The notes under the pieces were generated by a model, which saw nothing but the letters and a program-made list of their open reading frames with translations, was not told where the DNA came from and ran no database searches. The translations under genes were made by a program, and so were the position numbers. A stretch of 64,000 nucleotides of DNA from Mycobacterium sp. PS03-16 (lineage in GTDB: Bacteria; Actinomycetota; Actinomycetes; Mycobacteriales; Mycobacteriaceae): positions 124,001 to 188,000 of the forward strand of contig NZ_SPQO01000006.1 in NCBI RefSeq assembly GCF_004570325.1, written 5' to 3'. Each line of letters starts with the position of its first letter. The first letter of the stretch is position 1. Shown here one piece after another: positions 1 through 7,392 of this stretch.

Positions 1-1063
1 TTTCTCGTCGTCGGGGGTGAACGCGCGCAACGCGTGCTGCACGCGCGCACCCAGTTGGGACAGCACCTCGTTGGGCACGTCGGTGGGCAACTGGGTGCAG
101 AAGAACACCCCGACGCCCTTGGACCGGATCAGTTTGACGGTCTGCTCGACCTGCTCGAGGAACGCCTTCGACGCGTCGGTGAACAGCAGGTGGGCCTCGT
201 CGAAGAAGAACACCAGCTTCGGCTTGTCCAGGTCGCCCACCTCGGGCAGCGTCGTGAACAGGTCGGCGAGCACCCACATCAGGAAGGTGGAGAACATCAC
301 CGGACGGGCGGCCTGACTGCCCAGTTCTAGCAGCGTGACGATGCCGCGGCCCTGCGCGTCGACCCGCAGCAGGTCCGCGGGTTCGAGCTCAGGTTCACCG
401 AAGAAGGTGTCGGCGCCCTCGGCCTCCAGATTGACCAGCGCGCGCAGTATCACCCCGGCCGTCGTCGTCGACACCGCACCGAGCGCCGTGCGTTCGGCCT
501 TGCCCTCGTCGCTGGTGAGGAACGCGATCACCGAGCGCAGGTCCTTGAGGTCCAGCAGGGGTAGACCGTTGCGGTCGGCCCAGTGGAAGATCAACCCGAG
601 GGTCGACTCCTGGGTTGTTCAGTCCCAGGACCTTCGACAGCAGGATCGGCCCGAAGCTGGTGACCGTCGCGCGTACCGGCACCCCGAGTCCGCCGGTGCC
701 CAGCGACAGGAACTCGACCGGATAGGCCGTCGGTGCCCACTGGTCGCCGGTGTCGGCGGCGCGCTGGGTGATCTTGTCGCCGGCCTCGCCGGGACGACTG
801 AGCCCGGACAGGTCACCCTTGACGTCGGCCATGAGCACCGGGACACCGGCCGCGGACAGCTGCTCGGCGAGCACCTGCAGTGACTTGGTCTTCCCCGTCC
901 CCGTGGCGCCGGCGACCAGGCCGTGCCGGTTCATGGTGGCCAGCGGAATCCTGACCCGGGCCGACGGGTGGGCGACGCCGTCGGCCATCACGGCGCCCAG
1001 GTCGAGGGCCGGGCCGTTCACCGCGTACCCGGCGCCGACCCGCGCCGCGGACTCACTGGTCAT
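1..1063 (-). pseudogene. HerA-like helicase/ATPase (DUF853), frameshifted and cut by window edge
   Basis: This is a HerA-type ATP-binding protein of the DUF853 helicase family; such proteins are hexameric P-loop ATPases thought to act on DNA. From ATG 1063 the first frame reads through a Walker A motif GATGTGKT at residues 52-59 to LGLN at residue 149, then loses meaning. Homologous sequence resumes at about 615 in another minus-strand frame (TQESTLGLIFHWADRNG) and runs open to base 1, through a Walker B-like block VFFFDEAHLLF. The junction looks like a codon reduced to one base, which is a 2-nt deletion near 615-617. The C-terminus lies outside the window. The gene may be a true pseudogene, or the sequence may contain an error, because the downstream half is otherwise intact and well conserved. 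Confidence 0.8.
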
Positions 1064-1144
1064 GGCGCACGACCCTACTGGTCGGCGGCGGCGGCGGAGG
1101 GTGTTGCGGTGCGCGATCCGGCCAGGCGAATAGGGTGGAGCGCT

Positions 1145-1792
1145 GTGCGTGACGAACTGGTGTGGATCGACTGCGAGATGACCGGGCTGGACCTCAAATC
1201 AGACCGGCTCATCGAGATCGCCGTCCTGGTCACCGACGCCGACCTCAACATCCTCGGCGACGGCCTCGACGTGGTGATCCACGCGCCCGAGGAGTCGCTG
1301 CGCGGCATGATCCCCGTGGTCACCGACATGCACACCCGCTCGGGTTTGATCGAGGAGGTGCGCACGTCCACGGTGGACCTGCCCACCGCCGAGGAGATGG
1401 TGCTCGACTACATCCGCGGGCACGTCAAGCAGGCGAAGACGGCGCCGCTGGCCGGCAACTCGATCGCCACCGACCGCGGCTTCATCGCCCGGGACATGCC
1501 CAAACTCGACGACTACCTGCACTACCGGATGATCGACGTGAGCTCGATCAAGGAGCTGTGTCGGCGCTGGTTCCCGCGGATCTACTTCGGCCAGCCCGAG
1601 AAGGGCCTGGCGCACCGCGCGCTGGCCGACATCCACGAGTCGATCCGCGAGCTGAAGTACTACCGGCGTACCGCGTTCGTCGCTCCACCCGGACCCTCGA
1701 CCAGCGATATCGCCGCAATCGCCGCCGAGCTGGGGCCCCCGAACGGCGACGCGACCGGAACCGATTCGGCTCCGGGGCCCTCGACCGGTTAG
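1145..1792 (+). CDS. orn: Oligoribonuclease
   Basis: This 3'-5' exoribonuclease degrades 2-5 nt RNA oligomers, the final step of mRNA turnover, and in many bacteria also pGpG. The protein is 215 aa, the usual Orn size. It starts at GTG 1145 with [16 protein letters not shown], which carries the first DEDDh acidic pair (D9, E11). Later it has the LAHRALADI block with the catalytic His and Asp. The C-terminal 30 residues are Pro/Gly/Ser-rich and probably disordered. An upstream in-frame ATG exists, but that extension has no family similarity, so GTG is preferred. The gene is divergent from the HerA-like gene and followed 40 nt later by tRNA-His, the arrangement seen in M. tuberculosis. Confidence 0.95.
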   Translation: MRDELVWIDCEMTGLDLKSDRLIEIAVLVTDADLNILGDGLDVVIHAPEESLRGMIPVVTDMHTRSGLIEEVRTSTVDLPTAEEMVLDYIRGHVKQAKTAPLAGNSIATDRGFIARDMPKLDDYLHYRMIDVSSIKELCRRWFPRIYFGQPEKGLAHRALADIHESIRELKYYRRTAFVAPPGPSTSDIAAIAAELGPPNGDATGTDSAPGPSTG

Positions 1793-1831
1793 TATCGACG
1801 ACGCCGCAGTGCCCAACGGCAGAGCGGCGAT

Positions 1832-1905
1832 GGTGGCTGTAGTTCAGTTGGTAGAGCACCAGGTTGTGATCCTGGCTGTCGCGGGTTCGAGTCCCGTCAG
1901 CCACC
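1832..1905 (+). tRNA. tRNA-His (GTG)
   Basis: A full cloverleaf folds. The acceptor arms GTGGCTG (1833-1839) and CAGCCAC (1898-1904) pair. The anticodon stem CCAGG/CCTGG encloses loop TTGTGAT with anticodon GTG at 1866-1868, and the T-loop GGTTCGAGTCC is canonical. An extra G at 1832 faces C1905, the G-1:C73 identity pair of tRNA-His. CCA is not encoded. Confidence 0.96.
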
Positions 1906-1913
1906 CCGAACGG

Positions 1914-1945
1914 AAACGGGCCCCGGCGAAAGCCGAGGCCCGTTT
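1914..1945 (+). terminator. Intrinsic terminator after tRNA-His, possibly bidirectional
   Basis: The arm AAACGGGCC (1914-1922) pairs with GGCCCGTTT (1937-1945). The inner CGGC/GCCG pairs close a GAAA tetraloop at 1928-1931, with one C-A mismatch. TCTGTT follows on the plus strand. It sits between the tRNA and the end of the convergent ldtB gene, and its A/T flanks suit termination from both sides. Confidence 0.75.
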
Positions 1946-1961
1946 CTGTTAGTCCGGTCGC

Positions 1962-3194
1962 TCACACGTTGGCGTTGCCGGCCTTCCACTGCTCCCAGGG
2001 AATGTTCCAGTCGCCGAGACCGTCCGTGCCCGGCAAGGTCGAGCCGACAGTGTTGACCACCTCGACGATGTCGCCGCGCTTGGTGTTGTCGTGGAACCAG
2101 CGGGCGTTCGACGTGCTCACGTTGATGCAGCCGTGGCTGACGTTGTCATAGCCCTGGCTGCCCACCGACCACGGCGCGCCGTGCACGTAGATGCCGCTGT
2201 AGGACATCTGCGTGGCCCAATCCACCTCGGTGCGGTAGCCGTTCGGCGAGTTGACCGGCACCCCGTAGGTCGACGAGTCCATCACCAGGTGCGAGTAGCG
2301 GTCGCCGATGATGTAGGTGCCGTTGTTGGTCGGCGTGCTGTCCTTGCCCATGGAGATCGGCATGGTCTTGATCACCTCGCCGTTGCGGCGCACGGTCAGC
2401 GTCTTGGTGGCGTCGTCGGCCGTCGCGATCACCTCGTCGCCGATGGTGAAGTTCGTCTTCACATTGTCCTGGCCGAACAGGCCGTCGCCCATGTCCACGC
2501 CGTAGGCGTCGACCGACACCTCGACCTTGGTGCCCGGCTTCCAGTACTCCGCGGGCCGCCACCGCACCTCGCGGTTGCTGATCCAGTACAACGCGCCCTC
2601 GACCGGCGGATCGGTCTTCACCGTGATGGCCCGCTGCGCGGCGAGTCGGTTGGGGATGTTCTCGTCGAAGCGGATCGCCACCGGCTGCCCGATGCCGACG
2701 ACCTCGCCCTCGTTGGGCAGCACGTACGGCATGGTCAGGTTCTCGGGCGAGTGCGTCTCGAACGTCATCTCGCGACTGGTGACCCCGCCGAGGCCCATCG
2801 ACTGCGCCGTGAGCGTGTAGCTCTTGTTGTAGCCGAGCGGCTCGGTGGTGGCCCACGTCGTCCCGTCGGCGCTGAGCTTCCCGCTGACCGGCTCGCCGTC
2901 CTCGTTGACCATCGAGACCGACCCGAGCACGCCGAACTCGGCACCCACGGTGACCGGGCTGTCGACCGCGACGCCGACCGCCCCGTCGGTCACCGAAGAT
3001 GTGAGCTTCGGCACCAACAGATCGCCGAACGGCGTGCCCTTGTCGGAGATCACCTGCGGGCTGTCGGACGTCGAGTCACCGGAGCACGCCGTGAGCCCGA
3101 GCACCATGGCGGGGACCACCAGCATGGCCGCCCACCAGGCTCGCTGTCGGCGCGGACGGGTCACGGATCTGACCTGCCACATTGTCTGCTCCAC
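1962..3194 (-). CDS. ldtB: L,D-transpeptidase lipoprotein (LdtMt2/LppS family)
   Basis: This enzyme makes 3-3 (mDap-mDap) cross-links in peptidoglycan, and the family is the carbapenem-sensitive one. The protein is 410 aa. A lipoprotein signal ends in a lipobox LTAC with Cys37, so the mature protein should be anchored outside the membrane. Two Ig-like domains follow (about 55-250), then the YkuD catalytic domain (about 255-380). The active-site block SHGCINVS carries the nucleophile Cys356. The C-terminal Trp-rich extension (WNIPWEQW) is typical of LdtMt2. The neighbourhood (orn, tRNA-His, tRNA-Lys, bcp) matches Rv2518c. Start 3194 is the longest option; the MWQVRS codon four residues in is an alternative. 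Confidence 0.93.
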   Translation of the reverse strand: MEQTMWQVRSVTRPRRQRAWWAAMLVVPAMVLGLTACSGDSTSDSPQVISDKGTPFGDLLVPKLTSSVTDGAVGVAVDSPVTVGAEFGVLGSVSMVNEDGEPVSGKLSADGTTWATTEPLGYNKSYTLTAQSMGLGGVTSREMTFETHSPENLTMPYVLPNEGEVVGIGQPVAIRFDENIPNRLAAQRAITVKTDPPVEGALYWISNREVRWRPAEYWKPGTKVEVSVDAYGVDMGDGLFGQDNVKTNFTIGDEVIATADDATKTLTVRRNGEVIKTMPISMGKDSTPTNNGTYIIGDRYSHLVMDSSTYGVPVNSPNGYRTEVDWATQMSYSGIYVHGAPWSVGSQGYDNVSHGCINVSTSNARWFHDNTKRGDIVEVVNTVGSTLPGTDGLGDWNIPWEQWKAGNANV

Positions 3195-3343
3195 TTCACA
3201 CCCAGGTTCTCGATCGGCACGGATTGATTTGTCAGCATTCTACGGGCTGCGCCGACACCGAGCCTGCCGCGAAGATGCAGCCCCGAGCCGGTCATGGCGG
3301 CGATTTCACGCACCGGCCATGAGCCTGTTATCGTCTTCCACGC

Positions 3344-3419
<76 letters not shown>

Positions 3420-3421
3420 CC

Positions 3422-3457
3422 AGAAACATCGCCGGCGCCGCCGGCGATGTTTCTTTT
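3422..3457 (+). terminator. Strong intrinsic terminator after tRNA-Lys
   Basis: Perfect 14-bp arms AGAAACATCGCCGG (3422-3435) and CCGGCGATGTTTCT (3441-3454) flank a short CGCCG loop and run into TTTTGT. It directly follows the encoded CCA. The stretch 3458-3654 beyond it holds no gene I can recognise. Confidence 0.85.
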
Positions 3458-3654
3458 GTGTTGGGCCCTGGATATCCCTCCCCGGACGCCGCCGCATCGG
3501 CGTTTTTGCGGGAATCGAGGCCGCCGATTCTGAGCTTGATCACGTCGGTTACCGGCCGGTCATATGCTGTCTGCGCCGGTCACGGCGCTGCCGCGCGGAT
3601 CGCCTGGTGACACCGAACGTTGCCAGTCACCCCGACAAAGTGATCATCACCCGT

Positions 3655-3689
3655 GTACAACTACCGTCTAGCGGGTACAACTGGTATCG
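3655..3689 (+). promoter_or_regulatory. Paired GTACAACT repeats with possible -10 element
   Basis: GTACAACT occurs at 3655-3662 and again at 3675-3682, exactly 20 bp apart start to start, about two helical turns. A -10-like TATCGT lies at 3684-3689. The spacing suggests an operator or activator site overlapping a promoter for the small open reading frame at 3761. The binding protein is unknown and the assignment is inferred from pattern only. Confidence 0.35.
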
Positions 3690-3760
3690 TCACAAGTTAG
3701 CTGAACATCTCCCGCCAAGCGGAGACGTCCACGCCGCCACTCACACGAGGTCTTAGCTGG

Positions 3761-3931
3761 ATGACATCACCACGCGTGCCGCACACTCCCGGCTCGACGG
3801 CATCGCCGCACTACGGCGAGGTAGCTGCGTCGTGGCCGGTGTCCGTGCACACCTGCAGCCGGCTGGGACGACGCGCCAATCCCCCGCGGTCCTGGTGGGC
3901 CGATCTGCTGCGGCCCGGCCGCCGACGCTGA
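3761..3931 (+). CDS. Possible small basic protein, 56 aa
   Basis: The frame starts at ATG 3761 (MTSPRVPHTPGS) and ends RPGRRR at TGA 3931. It is preceded by CGAGG about 10 nt upstream. The product is Arg/Pro/Ser-rich with several Trp, one Cys and a strongly basic end; no membrane segment or known domain is visible. It sits alone in the 519-bp gap between tRNA-Lys and the DUF3618 gene, ending 7 nt from that convergent gene. I do not recognise it. The promoter-like repeats upstream and the sensible ribosome site are the only support, and it could be chance. Confidence 0.4.
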   Translation: MTSPRVPHTPGSTASPHYGEVAASWPVSVHTCSRLGRRANPPRSWWADLLRPGRRR

Positions 3932-3938
3932 CGCCAGG

Positions 3939-4163
3939 TCAGCGGCGCGACCGCCGGACCGTCACGAACACCACCAACACCCCGACCCCGGCCAGCGACA
4001 TGATGACCGCCGGCTGCGAGACGAATCCGATCACCTTGGCCTTGACGTCATCGGCGAGCTTGCGGGGATTGGCCCGCTCGGCGAGGGTGTCGACGGTCAG
4101 CGCCAGCTGGTCACGCGCCGCGTCGATGTCCTTCTTGATGGCCTCGGGATCCCGGTCCGCCAC
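3939..4163 (-). CDS. DUF3618 small membrane protein (Rv2520c-like)
   Basis: The protein is 74 aa. An N-terminal amphipathic helix (MADRDPEAIKKDIDAARDQL, Leu/Arg/Asp-rich) matches the DUF3618 pattern of an acidic-basic helix with ERANPRKLADD. One transmembrane segment follows at about residues 50-68 (PAVIMSLAGVGVLVVFVTV), with an Arg-rich end (RRSRR) that would face the cytoplasm. Function of the family is not established; similar proteins are often linked to phage-shock or membrane-stress contexts. The position beside bcp matches Rv2520c. Confidence 0.85.
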   Translation of the reverse strand: MADRDPEAIKKDIDAARDQLALTVDTLAERANPRKLADDVKAKVIGFVSQPAVIMSLAGVGVLVVFVTVRRSRR

Positions 4164-4281
4164 GTCATGCCCTCCAAGTACGGTGCTGGGTCCCCAGTCT
4201 GGTTCCCGTCCTGCCGCACTACCCTAGATCAGCCGGTGCGACACCGACGGCACCGGTCGACTGTGAAGGGATGACCAGGAC

Positions 4282-4755
4282 ATGCCGCAGACCCCGCGCC
4301 TCGAGGTGGGCGACACCGCGCCCGCGCTCCGCCTGCCCGACGCCGACGGCAACACCGTCGACCTGGCGGACTACCGGGGCCGCAAGGTCATCGTGTACTT
4401 CTACCCCGCCGCGTCGACGCCGGGCTGCACCAAGCAGGCCTGCGACTTCCGCGACAGCCTCGCCGAACTCAACGGCGCCGGCCTCGACGTCATCGGCGTC
4501 TCCCCCGACAAACCGGCCAAGCTGGCGAAATTCCGCGATGCCGAAGGCCTGACCTTCCCACTGCTGTCCGACCCGGCCAAGGAAACGCTCACCGCCTGGG
4601 GCGCATTCGGGGAGAAGACGATGTACGGCAAGACCGTGCAGGGCGTCATCCGCTCGACGTTCGTCGTCGACGAGGACGGCACGATCGCCGAGGCCCAGTA
4701 CAACGTCCGCGCCACCGGCCACGTCGCCAAGCTGCGCCGCGACTTGAAGGTCTAG
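4282..4755 (+). CDS. bcp: Thiol peroxidase, bacterioferritin comigratory protein (peroxiredoxin Q)
   Basis: This thiol-dependent peroxidase reduces hydrogen peroxide and organic or lipid hydroperoxides in the cytoplasm. The protein is 157 aa, normal for the BCP/PrxQ group. The active-site block TPGCTKQAC contains peroxidatic Cys49 and a resolving Cys54 five residues on, the helix-localised pair typical of atypical 2-Cys BCPs. The thioredoxin-like fold continues through VIGVSPDKPAKLAKF and STFVVDEDGTI. The start ATG 4282 follows a weak AGGA. Its last 4 bases overlap the end of the convergent M20 peptidase gene. The order bcp-M20 peptidase matches Rv2521-Rv2522c. Confidence 0.94.
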   Translation: MPQTPRLEVGDTAPALRLPDADGNTVDLADYRGRKVIVYFYPAASTPGCTKQACDFRDSLAELNGAGLDVIGVSPDKPAKLAKFRDAEGLTFPLLSDPAKETLTAWGAFGEKTMYGKTVQGVIRSTFVVDEDGTIAEAQYNVRATGHVAKLRRDLKV

Positions 4756-6098
4756 ACGCGGCCCAGCTTCTCCAACAGCAGCGCCTCGGCGGTCGCCGCG
4801 CGTTCGAGCACGCCGAGGTGCAGGCTCTCGTTGACGCTGTGCGCCTGCGTACCCGGGTCCTCGACACCGGTCACCAGGATCTTCGCCGCCGGGAACGCCT
4901 CGGCGAACTCGGCGATGAACGGGATCGACCCACCCATTCCCATGTCGACCGGGTCGGCGCCCCACGCGGTGGTGAACGCCTCACGGGCGGCGTCGTACAC
5001 CGGACCGCCGGCGTCGATCGCATACGGCTGGCCGATGTCGCCGGGCGTCACCGTGAGCTGCGCACCCCACGGCACATGCGCCTCGAGGTGACGGATCAGC
5101 GCCTCGAGGTGGGCGCGCGCGTCACCACCGGGGGCCACCCGCATGCTGATCTTCGCGCGGGCCCGGGGGATCAGCGTGTTCGACGACTTCTCGATCGGTG
5201 TGGTGTCGATGCCGATCACCGTGATCGCCGGTTTGGCCCACAGCCGCTGCACCACCGAGCCGGACCCGATCTCCCCGACGCCGGGCAGCAGGCCGGACTC
5301 CTCGCGCACCCAGTGCGGTCCCCGATCCACCTGCACATCGCCGCCGGCTGGCGCCGCCGAATCGTGCAGACCCGCGACCGCCACGTTCCCGTCGTCGTCG
5401 TGCAGGCTGGCCAGCAGCCGCACCAGCACGCTGAGCGCGTCGGGCACCACACCGCCCCACAGCCCCGAGTGCAGGCCGTGGTCGAGGGTGGCCACCTCGA
5501 CGACGCAGTCGGCGAGGCCGCGCAGCGAGACCGTCAGTGCCGGCCGCTCGGTGCTCCAGTTGTCCGAGTCAGCGATCACGATGACGTCGGCGGCCAGCAG
5601 GTCCTTGTACTCGGCCAACAGCGCCCCCAGCGACGGCGAACCCGACTCCTCCTCGCCCTCCACGAACACCGTCACCCCGACCGGCGGTTGACCGCCGTGG
5701 GCGCGGAACGCGGCGAGATGGGTGGCGATCCCGGCCTTGTCGTCGGCGGTGCCGCGGCCGTAGAGGCGGCCGTCGCGTTCGGTCGGTTCGAACGGCGGCG
5801 ACGCCCACTGCGCGGGGTCGCCTTCGGGCTGCACGTCGTGGTGGGCGTAGAGCAGCACGGTCGGCGCGCCCGGCGGGGCCGGATGGCGGGCGATCACCGC
5901 GGGCGCCCCACCGGCCGCCACGATGCTCACATCGTCGAAGCCGGCCGCCCCGAGCAGGTCCGCCACGGCCTGCGCGCTGCGCTGCACCTCCGGACGGCGG
6001 GCCGGGTCGGCCCACACCGACTCGATCCGCACGAGATCCTCCAGATCCCGGCGCACCGACGGCAGGACGTCACGGACCCGTTGCACCACATCGCTCAT
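4752..6098 (-). CDS. M20 family metallopeptidase / dipeptidase (Rv2522c-like)
   Basis: This is a zinc-dependent exopeptidase of the M20A/PepV-carnosinase type, which cleaves short peptides or N-acyl amino acids. The protein is 448 aa. Metal-binding motifs are visible in order: YAHHDVQPEGD (His86/87 region), YGRGTADDKAG, EGEEESGSPS (catalytic Glu pair), IADSDNW, and a late HSVNESLHL. The dimerisation/lid insertion carries HSGLWGG. There is no signal peptide. The gene is followed after 10 nt (upstream on the chromosome map) by the channel gene starting at 6939, so these may be cotranscribed. The physiological substrate is not evident. Confidence 0.88.
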   Translation of the reverse strand: MSDVVQRVRDVLPSVRRDLEDLVRIESVWADPARRPEVQRSAQAVADLLGAAGFDDVSIVAAGGAPAVIARHPAPPGAPTVLLYAHHDVQPEGDPAQWASPPFEPTERDGRLYGRGTADDKAGIATHLAAFRAHGGQPPVGVTVFVEGEEESGSPSLGALLAEYKDLLAADVIVIADSDNWSTERPALTVSLRGLADCVVEVATLDHGLHSGLWGGVVPDALSVLVRLLASLHDDDGNVAVAGLHDSAAPAGGDVQVDRGPHWVREESGLLPGVGEIGSGSVVQRLWAKPAITVIGIDTTPIEKSSNTLIPRARAKISMRVAPGGDARAHLEALIRHLEAHVPWGAQLTVTPGDIGQPYAIDAGGPVYDAAREAFTTAWGADPVDMGMGGSIPFIAEFAEAFPAAKILVTGVEDPGTQAHSVNESLHLGVLERAATAEALLLEKLGRV

Positions 6099-6108
6099 GG
6101 CGACGAGG

Positions 6109-6939
6109 TTAGTGCGGGCTGTCCGCCTCGGCGGCGCTGCGCTCCTCCTGCAACCGGTCCTTGCTGCGCAGCAGGCGCAGCAGCGTCACCAGGCCGAGCC
6201 CGCCGACGACGTTGAAGAACAGCGTGTAGGCGAACCAGCCGAGCCAGTCGAGATAACCGAACGGCGCATCGCCGGCGATCAGCGCACCGAAGATCAACAG
6301 CGAGTCCAGGATCGAGTGGAACATCTGCAGCCCCGCCAGCAGGAAGGCCCCGCCGACGGCCGCGGCGATCTTCCCGATCATCGCGTCGGTCCCGTGCTGC
6401 ATCCGCGTCATCAAGGTGATGACCATGCCGCCCAGCAGCGACAGCGCCACCGTCTCCATCGACAGCGGCGCGGTGGCGAAGTGGGCGGCCGACTCCGTCG
6501 TCTGGCCGTGCAGCTTCGGGAAGGCCGTCATGATCAGCCACATCAGCACCCAGCCGCCGACCAGATTGGCCACCAGCGTGCCGCTCCACAGTTTGAGCAG
6601 TTGCGCCACGCTGGCGCGTTTGGCGACCACCGTGGTGACCGGCACCAGGAAGCCTTCGGTGAACAGTTCACTGCGGCCCAGCAGAAGCGCCAGGAAGCCG
6701 ACCGAGAACGCCAGCCCCGCCACCAGGTGGTTGTGGGTGACGTGCAGCACCGACAGATACGCCAGCACCCCGACCGCAATCTCGGTGCCGCCGAAGAAGC
6801 CGGTCGCCAGGACTTCCCGCCAACCGCGGTGCAGCCGCTGGGTGCCCTCGTCCACCATCCTCTCGAAGGCCGCTTCGAGGGCGTCCTCGATCGGGCTGTC
6901 GGACTCGCCGAGATCACGCTGACTGGTGCTGCTGCTCAC
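6109..6939 (-). CDS. Formate/nitrite transporter (FNT) family membrane protein
   Basis: The protein is 276 aa with about six hydrophobic segments, including VLATGFFGGTEIAVGVLAYL, LVAGLAFSVGFLALLLG, LVANLVGGWVLMWLIM and FAYTLFFNVVGGLGLVTLL. The FNT-type repeats ELFTEGFLVPVTTVV and LWSGTLVANLVGGW (the Asn-in-loop signature region) are recognisable. FNT channels are pentamers passing small monovalent anions such as formate, nitrite or hydrosulfide. The N-terminal 40 residues are acidic and soluble. It sits between the M20 peptidase and acpS; I recall no such gene at this point in M. tuberculosis, so it looks like a lineage-specific insertion or loss. The substrate cannot be inferred. Confidence 0.8.
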   Translation of the reverse strand: MSSSTSQRDLGESDSPIEDALEAAFERMVDEGTQRLHRGWREVLATGFFGGTEIAVGVLAYLSVLHVTHNHLVAGLAFSVGFLALLLGRSELFTEGFLVPVTTVVAKRASVAQLLKLWSGTLVANLVGGWVLMWLIMTAFPKLHGQTTESAAHFATAPLSMETVALSLLGGMVITLMTRMQHGTDAMIGKIAAAVGGAFLLAGLQMFHSILDSLLIFGALIAGDAPFGYLDWLGWFAYTLFFNVVGGLGLVTLLRLLRSKDRLQEERSAAEADSPH

Positions 6940-6987
6940 CGCCGCGACATACCCGGTGACGCCGGGAACATGCGAGCCGGCGAGCGG

Positions 6988-7380
6988 TCAGCGCTCCTCG
7001 ATGACCGCGACCGCGGCCGCGGTATCCCCCTCGTGGGTGAGCGACACGTGAATCACCACATCCTCGAGATGACGCGCGATGTCTCCGCTCAACCGCACCT
7101 TCGGGCGGCCCCACATGTCGGTGACCACCTCGATGTCGCGGTGGATGCCCTCCGGCAGCGCCGGGCGCTTGGAGAACCGTGACCCCGACCATGCCTTGAT
7201 CACGGCTTCCTTGGCCGCCCACCGGGCCGCGAGGTGCCGCGCCGCCGACGAACTCTTGTCCGCGGCGTCGCGGCGCTCCCCCGGCGTGAACGTCTCGGCG
7301 AACACGGTGCCGGGCCGGTCCACCTGCTCGGCGAAGTCGGAGATGGAGACCAAATCGATCCCCACCCCGACTATCGCCAT
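6988..7380 (-). CDS. acpS: Holo-[acyl-carrier-protein] synthase
   Basis: This 4'-phosphopantetheinyl transferase transfers phosphopantetheine from CoA to the Ser of the ACP domain, here most directly of the FAS I encoded just upstream. The protein is 130 aa. The AcpS signature is present: GIDLVSISDF at residues 7-16 with Asp9, and the helix RWAAKEAVIKAW with the Mg-binding Glu. It lies 12 nt after the fas stop on the same strand, so the two are probably translated from one message, as in M. tuberculosis (Rv2523c-Rv2524c). Start ATG 7380 gives the conserved MAIVGVGID. Confidence 0.95.
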   Translation of the reverse strand: MAIVGVGIDLVSISDFAEQVDRPGTVFAETFTPGERRDAADKSSSAARHLAARWAAKEAVIKAWSGSRFSKRPALPEGIHRDIEVVTDMWGRPKVRLSGDIARHLEDVVIHVSLTHEGDTAAAVAVIEER

Positions 7381-7392
7381 GCCGTGAACCTA

